From Chthoniobacterales bacterium (GTDB lineage Bacteria > Verrucomicrobiota > Verrucomicrobiia > Chthoniobacterales > JACTMZ01): DNA of 64,000 nt. A program made the position numbers and the translations under genes. Below, in pieces: positions 25,597 to 34,470 of this stretch. Under the pieces are notes generated by a model. It had not been told where the DNA came from and searched no databases. It saw only the letters and a list, made by a program, of their open reading frames with translations. The stretch is from the NCBI GenBank assembly GCA_018402585.1, contig JAGYIO010000002.1:129341-193340 (forward strand), written 5' to 3'. How positions within the stretch are numbered: position 1 is the stretch's first letter; each line of letters begins with the position of its first letter.

Positions 25597-26588
25597 ACAC
25601 TCGCCGTCAACCGTTGCTGCCGCTCATCCGCCTCGTGCTCTGCGCCGGGGTGGTCTTTGTCGCCTTATTGCCCGGAGCCAACGCGCAACCGGTCAGTCCC
25701 GATCTGGCCGGTGCCACTTCTTATGACGGCTGGACCAGTCTTTCTCGCTACACTTACCCCGATTTCCCCGGCTTCCCCGGCACCTCCGACTGGCCTCGGC
25801 CCCTTGCCCCTCTCGCGCCCGGGTCAGGTGACGCCGAGATAACCCGCTTGGCGCCCGCGGCCGGCGGCACGGGTGGCGCTTACCCCGCGGAGGAATCACT
25901 TTACTTCGGTAGTTTTCTTCAGATCCCCAACGCGCTCGGGGGAACTTTGCGGGTGGGCGATGCGACGCCGCTGGGCGGAGTGAAGACGGTGGTGCTGCAG
26001 ATGCAAATCGGCGAGGTGGAGGGCTACGATTTCGTCAGTCCCGGCGGTGCGCCCGCGCTCAAGGTGAACGGCGAAACGGTCGGCCGTGCCTCACTCCCAC
26101 CCGTGCTCCTCAACCGTTTTCAAAGCGGAACTTACCCAAGTCCCGAAACAGGCCTTGATGAGCCGGTCTTCGTCAATACCTGGGGTTTCCAGTGGGACGT
26201 CAGTAGCCTCGGCCCCATCAGTTCTCTCGGGATCGACTTCAGCGCCGTAACCCATGCGCAAATTTACGAAGTCCGCCTCGACCAGTCTGATGTCGCGCAG
26301 AGCGGGGCGGTTTTCATTCCCCGCTTTCTGGCCCTGGCCGGCATGGGAGCACCGCTTTATGATGAAATTGAAAGCAGCACCTCGGTCACGCACAGCTTCA
26401 TCGGGCCGCCTGCGAGCACCTTGATCGTGGAATACAGCGAGCACGCGGACCAATCAGCATGGACCCCTTCCGCCCCGGTCGAAACAAATTCGGGCGCTTT
26501 CCAAGTCACCTTCACTGCGCCGGGGGATCGACGCGCTGCCTGGAGCCGCAGTATGTTTTTCCGCGCCAAATATCCATCAGACCCATGA
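25593..26588 (+). CDS. Secreted hypothetical protein coupled to the PEP-CTERM gene
   Basis: A 331-residue protein. Residues 1-32 form a signal peptide ending PGANA-QP. The rest is beta-rich, with low charge and many Gly/Pro/Ser, resembling extracellular carbohydrate-binding or structural proteins, but I recognise no family. The TTG at 25593 overlaps the preceding TGA and directly precedes the signal sequence, so it is preferred over the in-frame codon at 25548. The stop overlaps the pseudopilin ATG. No sorting tail or lipobox is visible, so it is probably released or held by partners. Confidence 0.6.
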   Translation: MNTRRQPLLPLIRLVLCAGVVFVALLPGANAQPVSPDLAGATSYDGWTSLSRYTYPDFPGFPGTSDWPRPLAPLAPGSGDAEITRLAPAAGGTGGAYPAEESLYFGSFLQIPNALGGTLRVGDATPLGGVKTVVLQMQIGEVEGYDFVSPGGAPALKVNGETVGRASLPPVLLNRFQSGTYPSPETGLDEPVFVNTWGFQWDVSSLGPISSLGIDFSAVTHAQIYEVRLDQSDVAQSGAVFIPRFLALAGMGAPLYDEIESSTSVTHSFIGPPASTLIVEYSEHADQSAWTPSAPVETNSGAFQVTFTAPGDRRAAWSRSMFFRAKYPSDP

Positions 26589-27376
26589 AAACCACGCGGA
26601 ACACCGCCTTTACCCTGATCGAACTGCTTGTTGTCATAGCCATCCTGGCGGTCTTGGCCGGCATTGGCAGTGCGGGGCTTTTGTCCGTCGCGGATAAAGC
26701 GAAGACCGCAACCGAGACCGCTGCAGCCAGGACGCTTATTTCCGCTTATCAAGCCGCTGCTGCAGACAATGGCGGACGTTACCTCGCGGCGCGCGATACC
26801 TCGGCGGTAAACGTGCTTAACGGCAAGGGCAAACCCGTCAGCAACCGTCAGGTGCGGGCCCGCTATCCTTTCCGATTGGCGCCTTATTTCAATTACGCGA
26901 TCGAAAGCACGCTCCTGGCCGGAGACAACCGCCAGCAACTGCTCAAGGTCATGAACCTTTCGAGTCCCTCCGGCAGCATGTATGATTACGGGGTTAGTGC
27001 CTTTCCGTCCTTCGGTATCAACCGCTACTTTGTCGGCGGCACGGCCGGCCAGACCAACAGCGACTGTGTCCATTCGGTCGGACAAGCCGATCGCTCCATC
27101 ATTGCTTTTGTCTCTGCGGGCAGCAGTGAAATCAATGGCTACGAATACGTGCGGGCACCCGGCGAACCCGGCGGAGGCTGGGGCGGGGGAGAGTGGACTG
27201 AGGATTCGGACCCTTCCCAATTCGGCTTCGTCCATCCGCGCCACGGCGGGAAAGCGATTGCCGCTTTCCTGGATGGCTCCACCCGACTATTGACCATTGA
27301 GGACTTGCGCGACATGCGGCTTTGGAGCCGGCAGGCCGCGCAAGAAAACAATCCGAAATACACTGCCGGCCAGTAA
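26585..27376 (+). CDS. Type II/IV pseudopilin-like protein (prepilin N-methylation motif)
   Basis: A 263-residue protein with a short basic leader MKTTRNTA and the prepilin motif FTLIELLVVIAILAVLAGI, which holds Glu at +5. The residue before the cleavage site is Ala instead of the usual Gly. The C-terminal body has FGINRYFVGG and a terminal region VHPRHGGKAIAAFLDGSTR typical of the H-X9-DG pseudopilin proteins common in Planctomycetes and Verrucomicrobia. It probably needs prepilin peptidase (not in the window) and may use the secretion machine at 50-62 kb. It sits 22 bases before heme oxygenase. Confidence 0.8.
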   Translation: MKTTRNTAFTLIELLVVIAILAVLAGIGSAGLLSVADKAKTATETAAARTLISAYQAAAADNGGRYLAARDTSAVNVLNGKGKPVSNRQVRARYPFRLAPYFNYAIESTLLAGDNRQQLLKVMNLSSPSGSMYDYGVSAFPSFGINRYFVGGTAGQTNSDCVHSVGQADRSIIAFVSAGSSEINGYEYVRAPGEPGGGWGGGEWTEDSDPSQFGFVHPRHGGKAIAAFLDGSTRLLTIEDLRDMRLWSRQAAQENNPKYTAGQ

Positions 27377-27398
27377 GGCCAACCCGACCACCACTATT

Positions 27399-28031
27399 AT
27401 GACCACCACCGCAGCACCCACCGGCATCATGGGCCGGCTCAAAGCCGGGACGGCCGAGCAACATGCCATCGCCGAAGCCAAGCCGCTGGAAGCTGCGCTC
27501 GTCGCGGGCTCCATCGACCACGACCAATACAAACAGTATCTCGGCCAGCGCTGGCTCATCCATCGCGAACTCGAGGCGGCGACGGACCGTGCGCTCGGCG
27601 AGGACCAGCGTCTTTCCCAGCTCGGACTACCCGGTCTCTACCAGACCGCGAATATCGAAGCCGACCTCGCTTACCTGGGGGTCGAGACGGGCTCGATCAA
27701 ACCGCTCAAGGGCGCGCAAGACCTGGTCGAGACCATCCACCAAGCGCCGTCCCCCGCCGTGCTCATGGGCATCTATTATGTTTTCGAGGGGAGCAAAAAC
27801 GGTGCGCGTTTCATTGCCCGCGCCCTTGGGAAAGCTTGGGGCAAGACGGATGGCGAGGGGATGAAATACCTCGATCCGCACGGCGAAGCGCAGCGCGCAC
27901 TGTGGCTGAAATTCCGCGAGGACATGAATGCCATCGATTGGTCCTCCGAAGAGCAGGACACCATGGTCAAAGCGGCACAGGATACCTTCGACGCGATTTC
28001 CGCGCTGGACGACGAAATCCACGTGGCCTGA
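27399..28031 (+). CDS. Heme oxygenase-like protein (biliverdin-producing type)
   Basis: A 210-residue all-helical protein. The N-terminal KAGTAEQHAIAEAKPLEAAL contains the proximal heme ligand candidate His22. The distal-helix region YYVFEGSKNGARFIARAL matches the Gly-rich distal motif of heme oxygenases (GSxLGG-type, here GSKNGA). The family opens heme to biliverdin, CO and Fe2+ in the cytoplasm. Directly downstream are a hemin-binding protein, permease and ATPase, which strongly supports heme degradation. ATG at 27399 is the first reasonable start. The Lys-Asn substitution in the distal motif is a minor oddity. Confidence 0.82.
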   Translation: MTTTAAPTGIMGRLKAGTAEQHAIAEAKPLEAALVAGSIDHDQYKQYLGQRWLIHRELEAATDRALGEDQRLSQLGLPGLYQTANIEADLAYLGVETGSIKPLKGAQDLVETIHQAPSPAVLMGIYYVFEGSKNGARFIARALGKAWGKTDGEGMKYLDPHGEAQRALWLKFREDMNAIDWSSEEQDTMVKAAQDTFDAISALDDEIHVA

Positions 28032-28051
28032 CCGCACCTGTCTCCAGCCCG

Positions 28052-28882
28052 ATGCTTCGTCCGGCGATTATCCTGGCCGTCCTGCTCACCGCGCTGACCG
28101 CGCGAGCCGAGTCAGTCCGTATTGTCACGGCAGGCGCGGCGGTAACCGAAATTGTTTCTCGCCTCGGCCTTGCGCCGCAGATTGTTGCGGTCGACACCTC
28201 AAGCAAATATCTGGAGGAGACGCGGGACAAACCCGATGTCGGCTATGTCCGCATGCTTGGGGCGGAGGGCATTCTTTCGCAGAAGCCCGATCTCGTCCTC
28301 GTTTCCGGCGAGGCGGGTCCGCCGCCCGTGCTCGAGCAGATCAGAGCGGCGGGCGTGGACGTGGTGGTCATTTCCAACGGCTACACCCTCGACAATATCG
28401 ACGACAAAATCCGCACCATTGCCGCGGCGGCCGGGCGGGTCGAAGACGGAGAGAAGCTCATTACCAAGGTCAATGCCGATCTGCAGGCGCTCCGCTCCGC
28501 GACGGCCACCAATGAGGGTGAGCGTCCCGGGGTGGTCTTTCTCCTCGCGCGCCACGGCGGCAACCTCATGGCCGCGGGCACGGAGACCGCGGCGCATGCC
28601 ATGATCGAGGCCAGTGGCGGACGCAACGTCTGTGCCTCCTTCAGCGGCTACCAGCCGCTCTCGGCCGAAATTTTTGCCACGGCCACACCTGACTTTGTCA
28701 TCGTTTCGGAGAGCGTGGGAGGTGATGACACCCAATTGCTGGCGCGTGTGCCGGGACTCGGCGCCACGCCGGCCGGCCGGCAGCTGCGGGTCATTCGCGT
28801 CGATGACGCCGCCTTCCTCGGTTTTGGCCCGCGCACCCCGTCTGCCGCGACCGAGGTCGCCCTGGCCTTGAGAAAGCCGTGA
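28052..28882 (+). CDS. hmuT: Hemin ABC transporter periplasmic binding protein
   Basis: A 276-residue class III periplasmic binding protein with a signal peptide ending TARA-ES. It has RIVTAGAAVTEIVSRLGLAPQIVAVD, VGYVRMLGAEGILSQKPDLVL, and AAHAMIEASGGRN near the middle, as in HmuT/ChuT hemin-binding proteins. A Tyr of VGYV takes the place of the family ligand region. The signal peptide lacks a lipobox, so it is probably soluble in the periplasm. It follows heme oxygenase by 20 bases, and its stop overlaps the permease start (GTGA). Heme specificity is inferred from context. Confidence 0.83.
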   Translation: MLRPAIILAVLLTALTARAESVRIVTAGAAVTEIVSRLGLAPQIVAVDTSSKYLEETRDKPDVGYVRMLGAEGILSQKPDLVLVSGEAGPPPVLEQIRAAGVDVVVISNGYTLDNIDDKIRTIAAAAGRVEDGEKLITKVNADLQALRSATATNEGERPGVVFLLARHGGNLMAAGTETAAHAMIEASGGRNVCASFSGYQPLSAEIFATATPDFVIVSESVGGDDTQLLARVPGLGATPAGRQLRVIRVDDAAFLGFGPRTPSAATEVALALRKP

Positions 28883-29916
28883 ACGCGGCACGGGAGGACG
28901 ACTCGCTCCGGCGGGGTCGGGCTCATCGACGCCTTTGCTTTCTCGCCGCGCTCTTGCCCCTCGTCCTGCTCATCGCGTCCGCCCTCGGGGCGGTCAACAT
29001 CGGTTTCGCTGATCTGCGCAATCTTGTCGCTGCTCCAGCCCAGGTCCCGGAAATTATCCGGGCGGTGTTTTGGGAGATCCGCCTGCCGCGTGTCTTGCTC
29101 GCGGCCTTGGTTGGTGCGGCTCTCGCTTTGGCGGGAGCGGGGGTGCAAGGGCTCTTTCGGAACCCGCTGGCCGACCCCGCGCTGATCGGGGTGAGTGCCG
29201 GCGCCGCGGTGGGTGCGGTGGTCTGTTTCTTTTTTGGCTGGGAAGGTTTGCTCGGTGGCTGGTTGCTGCCTCTGGCCGCTTTCCTCGGCGGTTGGCTCGC
29301 GGTGCTTGTCTTGGGCATTTTCCACGCCGGTTTTGCGGCCGGCGGCACGGCCAAGCTGATTCTGGCCGGCGTCGCGCTCAATGCCATGCTCGGCAGTGTG
29401 CTCGGATTTTTTCTTTTCTCGGCCAGTGACGATGCCTTGCGCTCCATGACCTTCTGGACCCTTGGCAGCTGCGCCTCGGCCCAATGGCCCCAGGTGGTCG
29501 TCCTGCTCGTTTTCCTCGCAGCCGGCATCATTCTCCTCTGGCGGAATGCGCGTTCCCTCGATGCTTTGCAATTCGGCGAAGAACAGGCCGCCCATCTCGG
29601 AGTGTCGGTCCCGCGGGTGCGCCGCGAGGTCATTGTGGCCGCCGCCTTGTTGGTCGGCGCGGCCACGGCTTTTGCCGGTACCATCGGTTTTATCGGCTTG
29701 GTCGCTCCGCACATGGCGCGCCTTTTGCTCGGCGGCCTGCATCGCCTCGTGCTGCCAGGAGCTCTCCTGCTCGGCGCCATGCTGCTCGTTCTGGCCGATC
29801 TCGGGGCGCGCACTCTGGTCGCCCCGGCCGAACTCGCGGTCGGAATCCTCACTGCGGTGATCGGCGGACCCTTCTTCCTCGCCTTGCTCTGCCGCCCGTT
29901 CTCTGCGTCCACCTGA
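28879..29916 (+). CDS. hmuU: Hemin ABC transporter permease (FecCD family)
   Basis: A 345-residue inner-membrane permease with about ten helices. FecCD signatures are seen: RLPRVLLAALVGAALALAGAGVQGLFRNPLADPALIGVSAGA near the N-terminus, and the coupling region TIGFIGLVAPHMARLLLG with HR near the C-terminus. It starts with GTG overlapping the stop of the binding protein, and its own stop overlaps the ATPase ATG. It would form the dimeric channel through which heme enters the cytoplasm. Confidence 0.9.
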   Translation: MNAAREDDSLRRGRAHRRLCFLAALLPLVLLIASALGAVNIGFADLRNLVAAPAQVPEIIRAVFWEIRLPRVLLAALVGAALALAGAGVQGLFRNPLADPALIGVSAGAAVGAVVCFFFGWEGLLGGWLLPLAAFLGGWLAVLVLGIFHAGFAAGGTAKLILAGVALNAMLGSVLGFFLFSASDDALRSMTFWTLGSCASAQWPQVVVLLVFLAAGIILLWRNARSLDALQFGEEQAAHLGVSVPRVRREVIVAAALLVGAATAFAGTIGFIGLVAPHMARLLLGGLHRLVLPGALLLGAMLLVLADLGARTLVAPAELAVGILTAVIGGPFFLALLCRPFSAST

Positions 29917-30710
29917 TGAACCAGCACCTCCCGTCTCTGGTCGCGGAAAAGGTCACGCTCTCCCGCGAGAAGCGACAGATCCTCGATGGCGTTTCGCTCC
30001 GGGTGAGGCCGGGAAAATTGCTGGCCGTGATCGGTCCCAATGGCGCCGGAAAATCCACCTTGCTCTCGGTCATGTCTGGATTGTCCAAGGCGGGGAGCGG
30101 ACAGGTCATGCTCAACGGACGCGCGATCTCGGACTTCCGTCCGTCCGACCGTGCCCGGCACTGTGCCGTGATGCGGCAAGACAATGCGCGGCCTTCCGGC
30201 CTGACTGTGCTCGAAGCGGTCGAGCTCGGGCGCCTGGCCTATGGCGCCGAGGACGATGTGCGTTCCCTGGCCTGGGAAATGTTGCAGCAGATGGATCTCG
30301 CCGATCTGGCCGGACGTGACTGCTCCCGTCTTTCCGGCGGCGAGTGGCAGCGGGTGGCTTTCGCCCGCACGATGGCGCAAATCTCCGGCGGGGAGACGGC
30401 CGGAGTGCTCCTGCTCGACGAGCCGGTTTCAAGCCTCGATCCCGCCCATCAGCACCAACTTCTCGGCGAGGCCCGCCGCCTGACCCGGGCCGGGCATGGC
30501 GTCCTCGCCATCCTCCATGACCTTAATCTCACGGCGCATTACGCGGATGAGGTGGCCTTGCTCGCGGCCGGACGCATCCATTCCAGCGGTCCGGTGGCCG
30601 AGATCATGCGACCCGCGGTCTTGTCGGAAATCTACGGCTGCCGGGTGAGTGAAATCCGTGAGGGTGGAGAACGCGCCTTGGTCAGCTTTCCGGCGGAAAA
30701 AACGCGCTAG
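29916..30710 (+). CDS. hmuV: Hemin ABC transporter ATPase
   Basis: A 264-residue ABC ATPase. Walker A is GPNGAGKST, the signature is LSGGEWQRVAFAR, Walker B is VLLLDEPVSSLD, and the switch His is in HDLNLTAHYADE. Length and motifs match HmuV/FecE-type heme and siderophore importers. It is the last gene of the heme oxygenase-hmuTUV unit. After its stop a 414-base repeat-rich spacer follows. Confidence 0.9.
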   Translation: MNQHLPSLVAEKVTLSREKRQILDGVSLRVRPGKLLAVIGPNGAGKSTLLSVMSGLSKAGSGQVMLNGRAISDFRPSDRARHCAVMRQDNARPSGLTVLEAVELGRLAYGAEDDVRSLAWEMLQQMDLADLAGRDCSRLSGGEWQRVAFARTMAQISGGETAGVLLLDEPVSSLDPAHQHQLLGEARRLTRAGHGVLAILHDLNLTAHYADEVALLAAGRIHSSGPVAEIMRPAVLSEIYGCRVSEIREGGERALVSFPAEKTR

Positions 30711-30768
30711 ATTACTGCGGTCGCCGGGGCGGCCTGATCCCAAAGGCCCGGCGCCTTGGGACTGGGGT

Positions 30769-30828
30769 GTGGCATCGGCATCCTGCCGATGGGTTTGGAT
30801 CGTGACGGGCGGGACGCCCGTGCCCCCT
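30769..30828. repeat. Dispersed hairpin repeat, ACGGGCG family, copy 1
   Basis: Two adjacent palindromes: GGCATCGGCA-tcc-TGCCGATGGG, then ACGGGCG-gga-CGCCCGT (30805-30821). The segment TCGTGACGGGCGGGACGCCC followed by GTGCCCC recurs near 38912-38938 with two base changes, so it is a repeat and not a unique structure. Confidence 0.7.
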
Positions 30829-30972
30829 GCCCAAACCAGAAGTCGACTCGCCCGGCGGGTCCGCCGTGACGCGAGTTGCTCGGGAGTCCCTGAACCCGGG
30901 TGCGGCGGGGGTGGTTTGGGAGTAACGGGGGCCAGCGTCGACTGCGAGCTTGGGCAGGCCAGAGGTCAGAAA

Positions 30973-31050
30973 GCCACGGATGGAAGAAGATAACAGAAGT
31001 CCTCGGACTGAAGCCCCGCTTATCCTCTTTCATCTTCTTCCATCCGTGGC
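30973..31050. repeat. Long perfect inverted repeat (19-bp arms)
   Basis: GCCACGGATGGAAGAAGAT at 30973-30991 is exactly complementary to ATCTTCTTCCATCCGTGGC at 31032-31050. The 40-base centre is unpaired. It lies between convergent genes and could act as a terminator for either strand, or be a small non-autonomous mobile repeat. No T-tract of significance is present. Confidence 0.75.
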
Positions 31051-31124
31051 CTGTCTTTATTCCCCTTCGAGAGAATAACTCTCATTGAGTTAGTGGGGAG
31101 TCGAAAAGCAAAAGGACGTTGGTC

Positions 31125-32204
31125 TCATTCCCCGAGAAAAATTCCCAGCGCGCGGGCGTGGCGCAGGAGTTGGCTTTCTTCAGAAACGGTGCGCAGCCGG
31201 TTGACCGCATCGGCCAAGGCCACATCGGTGACTGAGCCGAAGCGGTAGCTGACCATGCGGCCGAACATGCCGTCGGCCGCGAGTTCCACCGCACGGACCC
31301 CGAATTGTTGTCCAATCACCCGATCGAAGGCGCCCGGAGCGCCGCCACGCTGGAGGTGGCCGAGCAGGCAAGAACGGGTCTCGCGTCCGGTGCGCGCGGC
31401 AATCAGCGATTCGACGTAAGTGCCGATGCCGCCGAGGCGGCTGTCCCCCGTCGAGGTTTGTCGGCGGATCTGCCGTCCGGCCTTGGCCCGCGCGCCTTCG
31501 GCCACCACGGCAATCAGCGAGCGTTGTCCGCGCCGCTCCGATTCCTTGATAAAGCGGGCCAAACGGTCACCATCAAAGGGCAATTCGGGCAACAAGGCGA
31601 TTTCCGCTCCGCCGGCCACGGCACCGTGCAAGGCCAGCCATCCGGTGTGCCGTCCCATGACCTCAAGCACCATGATCCGCCGGTGACTTTCGGCCGTGGT
31701 GCGGAGGTTGGCCACCGCTTCGGCAATCCGGGTCACCGCAGTATCGAAACCGAAAGTGACATCGGTCGAATCGAGGTCGTTGTCGATCGTCTTGGGCACG
31801 CCAATGACCGAAATTCCGGCCCGGGCCAGATGCAAGGCGGTGCGCAGCGAACCGTCACCACCGAGGACGACCAGCGCCCCGACCCGGTTTTGCTCGAGCG
31901 CCTGGCGGGTGGCGCGGACCAGCGGTTCCGGCAAAATGGTTTGTCCAGCCGGACCCCGCCGCGTTTGGAAACGTCCTTTGTTCGTTGTCCCGAGAATACT
32001 TCCGCCTGTGGCCTCGATTCCGAGGGTATTGGCCGGGGTGAGCAGGCGCGCGCCGGCGGGCTGGAGCAGGCCCTCGTAGCCTTCGGGGAAACCGACCACC
32101 TCAAGGTTCCGCGCCTGGGCCGCGCAAACGAAACCGCGGATCACGGCGTTGAGACCGGCACAATCACCGCCGGCGGTCAGGATGCCCAGACGCGAGGCGG
32201 GCAT
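31125..32204 (-). CDS. 6-phosphofructokinase
   Basis: A 359-residue glycolytic kinase that phosphorylates fructose 6-phosphate. It starts LGILTAGGDCAGLNAVIRG, with VLGGDGSLRTA at 113-122 (Gly after GGD, as in ATP enzymes), the catalytic PKTIDNDLDSTD at 137-148 and MGRHTGWLALHGAVAGGAE. The Lys of PKTIDND is found in PPi-type and mixed group III enzymes, whereas classical bacterial ATP-PFK has Gly there. The ATG at 32204 immediately precedes the first strand; upstream in-frame sequence is not PFK-like. It lies five bases after the carboxypeptidase gene and is probably cotranscribed. Phosphoryl donor is uncertain. Confidence 0.9.
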   Translation of the reverse strand: MPASRLGILTAGGDCAGLNAVIRGFVCAAQARNLEVVGFPEGYEGLLQPAGARLLTPANTLGIEATGGSILGTTNKGRFQTRRGPAGQTILPEPLVRATRQALEQNRVGALVVLGGDGSLRTALHLARAGISVIGVPKTIDNDLDSTDVTFGFDTAVTRIAEAVANLRTTAESHRRIMVLEVMGRHTGWLALHGAVAGGAEIALLPELPFDGDRLARFIKESERRGQRSLIAVVAEGARAKAGRQIRRQTSTGDSRLGGIGTYVESLIAARTGRETRSCLLGHLQRGGAPGAFDRVIGQQFGVRAVELAADGMFGRMVSYRFGSVTDVALADAVNRLRTVSEESQLLRHARALGIFLGE

Positions 32205-32209
32205 GAGGG

Positions 32210-33136
32210 TCAGAGGGTGCTGCGCTTGCTCACCGGCCGGCCTTGGGCCGACCAGTTTTCGTGCAGGCTCCAGCCGCGTTGGATCAGGGTGAGGCCCTCG
32301 GAAAAACGATTGGTTGACCCGAGGAGCACGACGATGATGCGGCGCGGAATGGCCGTCTTTTGCCCGTCGCGTTCCACCGCTTCCGGTTCGCGATCGGCGG
32401 CCAGCACAATGCAATCGCCGGCCAACCGGGTGCGTCCGGTCTTCACCCCCTCGATGCCGTTGCGCCCGAGCAGTTCGTTGGTGTTGCGCAGGAGGAACCC
32501 ACGGGTGGTTCCGTCGACTCCCTGGATGGAAATTTCCCGTGTGGGCTGCGAGACGTAAAAGTTGAAGCCGGCGTGGCTGTAAGCATAACGCGTGAGGCGC
32601 GCGAGATCCGCCGCGGTCGAATGCGGGGGCGGGGTCATGCTGTCCAAGCCGTGCGGGTTGAGGAAAAGCGAGCGCTTCAATCTGAGTTTGCGGGCCAGGG
32701 CGTTCAGGTGCGCAGAGAAGTTGTCCACTGGACTCAGGGCCTGCGGATTGGGCAAACCAGTGCCCACGTTCTGAGCCAAGGTGTAGGCCGCGTGGTTGTC
32801 CGAACTCATCATCGCGGAATAAAGCAAGTCGCGCAGGGAGACTCGGTCGCCGGGTTGCAGTTGGCAGGGGTTGACCCCGCCCACTCCGCCCACTCCGGAG
32901 GGCACGCTGACCATCGTGCCCAGTGAAGTCCCCGTGGCTTCCGCCCAGTCGAGCACGACCATGGCGGTGGCAATTTTGGTCAGGCTCGCGATTTGCCGCT
33001 TCTCGTTCTGACCGGAAGCGGCCAGCACGTGCCCTGTCTCATCGTCTACGATGATCCAACTTGAAGCGGCCACTTGAACCGGCCCGGGGGCGAGGATCAG
33101 CAGGATGACGACAAGAGTGGTGGGCAGGAGGGACAT
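32210..33136 (-). CDS. D-alanyl-D-alanine carboxypeptidase (penicillin-binding protein 5/6 family)
   Basis: A 308-residue periplasmic serine peptidase that trims peptidoglycan stem peptides. The signal peptide ends near VQVAAS. It has active-site SLTK (SxxK) about residue 51, SSDN (SxN-type motif) about 110 and KTG in [11 protein letters not shown]. It lacks the C-terminal amphipathic anchor domain of PBP5, so it may be soluble. The gene is divergent from ribBA and is followed five bases later by the phosphofructokinase gene. Confidence 0.87.
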   Translation of the reverse strand: MSLLPTTLVVILLILAPGPVQVAASSWIIVDDETGHVLAASGQNEKRQIASLTKIATAMVVLDWAEATGTSLGTMVSVPSGVGGVGGVNPCQLQPGDRVSLRDLLYSAMMSSDNHAAYTLAQNVGTGLPNPQALSPVDNFSAHLNALARKLRLKRSLFLNPHGLDSMTPPPHSTAADLARLTRYAYSHAGFNFYVSQPTREISIQGVDGTTRGFLLRNTNELLGRNGIEGVKTGRTRLAGDCIVLAADREPEAVERDGQKTAIPRRIIVVLLGSTNRFSEGLTLIQRGWSLHENWSAQGRPVSKRSTL

Positions 33137-33232
33137 GACCAGTCGAAGCTAACCTCCGGTCGCCGAAAATCAATGCCTTCCGCCCCTGGCGGACATTGCC
33201 CAACGGGTGCGCGGGTGCTTTACTATCCGGCT

Positions 33233-34435
33233 GTGAGCAAAGCCGCCTTTGATTCCATCGAGTCCGTGCTGAAGGACGTGCGCGCCGGCAAGATGGTTAT
33301 TGTGACCGACGATGCCGAGCGCGAGAACGAGGGCGACTTGGTTATGGCCGCGAGCAAAGTGACGCCGGAGGCGGTCAATTTCATGGCAAAGTACGGGCGC
33401 GGCCTGATCTGCGTTCCGCTGGCCGCGACCCGGGCGCGGCAACTCGGCCTGCAGCGCATGGTGGCGCACAACCGCGAATTGCACCGCACCGACTTCACTG
33501 TTTCGGTCGATGCCGCCAAGGGGGTGACCACCGGGATCAGCGCGCGGGACCGCGCCAAGACGATCCGCACGTTGGCCGGGACGAAGAGTGGTCCAGCCGA
33601 CCTGACCGAGCCCGGGCATGTCTTCCCCCTGCAGGCGCGGGAAGGCGGAGTCTTGCAACGGGCGGGGCACACCGAGGCAGCCGTCGATCTGGTGCGTCTC
33701 TCCGGGCTTGATGCTACGGGGGTGATTTGCGAGGTGCTCAACGAGAACGGTTCGATGGCGCGGCTCAACGACCTGCAGAAATTCCGCCGCAAACACAAGC
33801 TGAAGATTTGCTCGATCCGCGATCTCATCGCTTACCGCCGCCGCCGCGAGAAACTGGTCGAACGCGAGCAGTGCGTGCGCCTGCCGACCGATTACGGCGA
33901 CTTTGATCTTTATCTTTACCGTTCACTGACCGATGACGCACATCATCTTGCCCTCGTCCGCGGCAAAATCGACCCGAAGCAACCTGTGCTGGTCCGCGTG
34001 CACAGCGAGTGCCTGACTGGCGACGTTTTCGCTTCGCGCCGTTGCGATTGCGGTTCACAGCTGCACCAAGCCATGTGCCAAATTGCCCGGCAGGGCGCCG
34101 GCGTTCTGCTTTACATGCGCCAAGAAGGTCGCGGCATCGGGTTACCGGCCAAAATTCACGCTTACAAATTGCAGGAAGAGGGCCTCGACACGGTGCAGGC
34201 CAACCGCAAGCTCGGCTTCCCCATGGACCTGCGGGAATACGGCCTGGGCGCGCAGATCCTCTCCGACCTCGGGGTGCGTAAAATCCGTTTGATGACCAAC
34301 AACCCGCGCAAAGTCGTCGGCTTGTCCGGCCACGGCCTGCAAATCACCGCCCGCGTGCCGCTCAAGTCGGTGCCCCACCCGGAGAACGAACGTTACCTCA
34401 AAACGAAAAAGCGTAAGATGGGTCATCTTCTCTGA
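33233..34435 (+). CDS. ribBA: Bifunctional 3,4-dihydroxy-2-butanone-4-phosphate synthase / GTP cyclohydrolase II
   Basis: A 400-residue enzyme supplying both precursors of riboflavin. N-terminal RibB (about 1-200) has [48 protein letters not shown] and [12 protein letters not shown]-terminal RibA (about 205-400) has [23 protein letters not shown] with the three zinc cysteines, [11 protein letters not shown], and [12 protein letters not shown]. Both active sites look intact. The GTG at 33233 gives a normal RibB N-terminus; longer in-frame options are not family-like. ribH follows after 35 bases. No FMN riboswitch was recognised upstream. Confidence 0.93.
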   Translation: MSKAAFDSIESVLKDVRAGKMVIVTDDAERENEGDLVMAASKVTPEAVNFMAKYGRGLICVPLAATRARQLGLQRMVAHNRELHRTDFTVSVDAAKGVTTGISARDRAKTIRTLAGTKSGPADLTEPGHVFPLQAREGGVLQRAGHTEAAVDLVRLSGLDATGVICEVLNENGSMARLNDLQKFRRKHKLKICSIRDLIAYRRRREKLVEREQCVRLPTDYGDFDLYLYRSLTDDAHHLALVRGKIDPKQPVLVRVHSECLTGDVFASRRCDCGSQLHQAMCQIARQGAGVLLYMRQEGRGIGLPAKIHAYKLQEEGLDTVQANRKLGFPMDLREYGLGAQILSDLGVRKIRLMTNNPRKVVGLSGHGLQITARVPLKSVPHPENERYLKTKKRKMGHLL

Positions 34436-34470
34436 TTGCGATTTGCCCCGCCTTTCTGGCAGAAAGCACC

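Larger units (their letters stand above)
30711..31124. other. Repeat-rich intergenic region, no gene supported
   Basis: This 414-base spacer lies between convergent hmuV and pfk. From left to right it holds an imperfect hairpin TCCCAAAGGC/GCGCCTTGGGA (30739-30761), an ACGGGCG-type dispersed repeat (30769-30828), a GC-rich stretch, and a 78-base long inverted repeat (30973-31050). The open frames across it look like repeat translations and carry no domain. Confidence 0.6.

Noticed and set aside
31305..32558. Long plus-strand open frame opposite phosphofructokinase and carboxypeptidase
   Set aside because: The minus-strand proteins have complete catalytic motifs; the plus frame has none and crosses the gap between the two genes.
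33137..33232. Possible FMN riboswitch before ribBA
   Set aside because: The spacer is too short and no conserved RFN helices or core motifs could be found.
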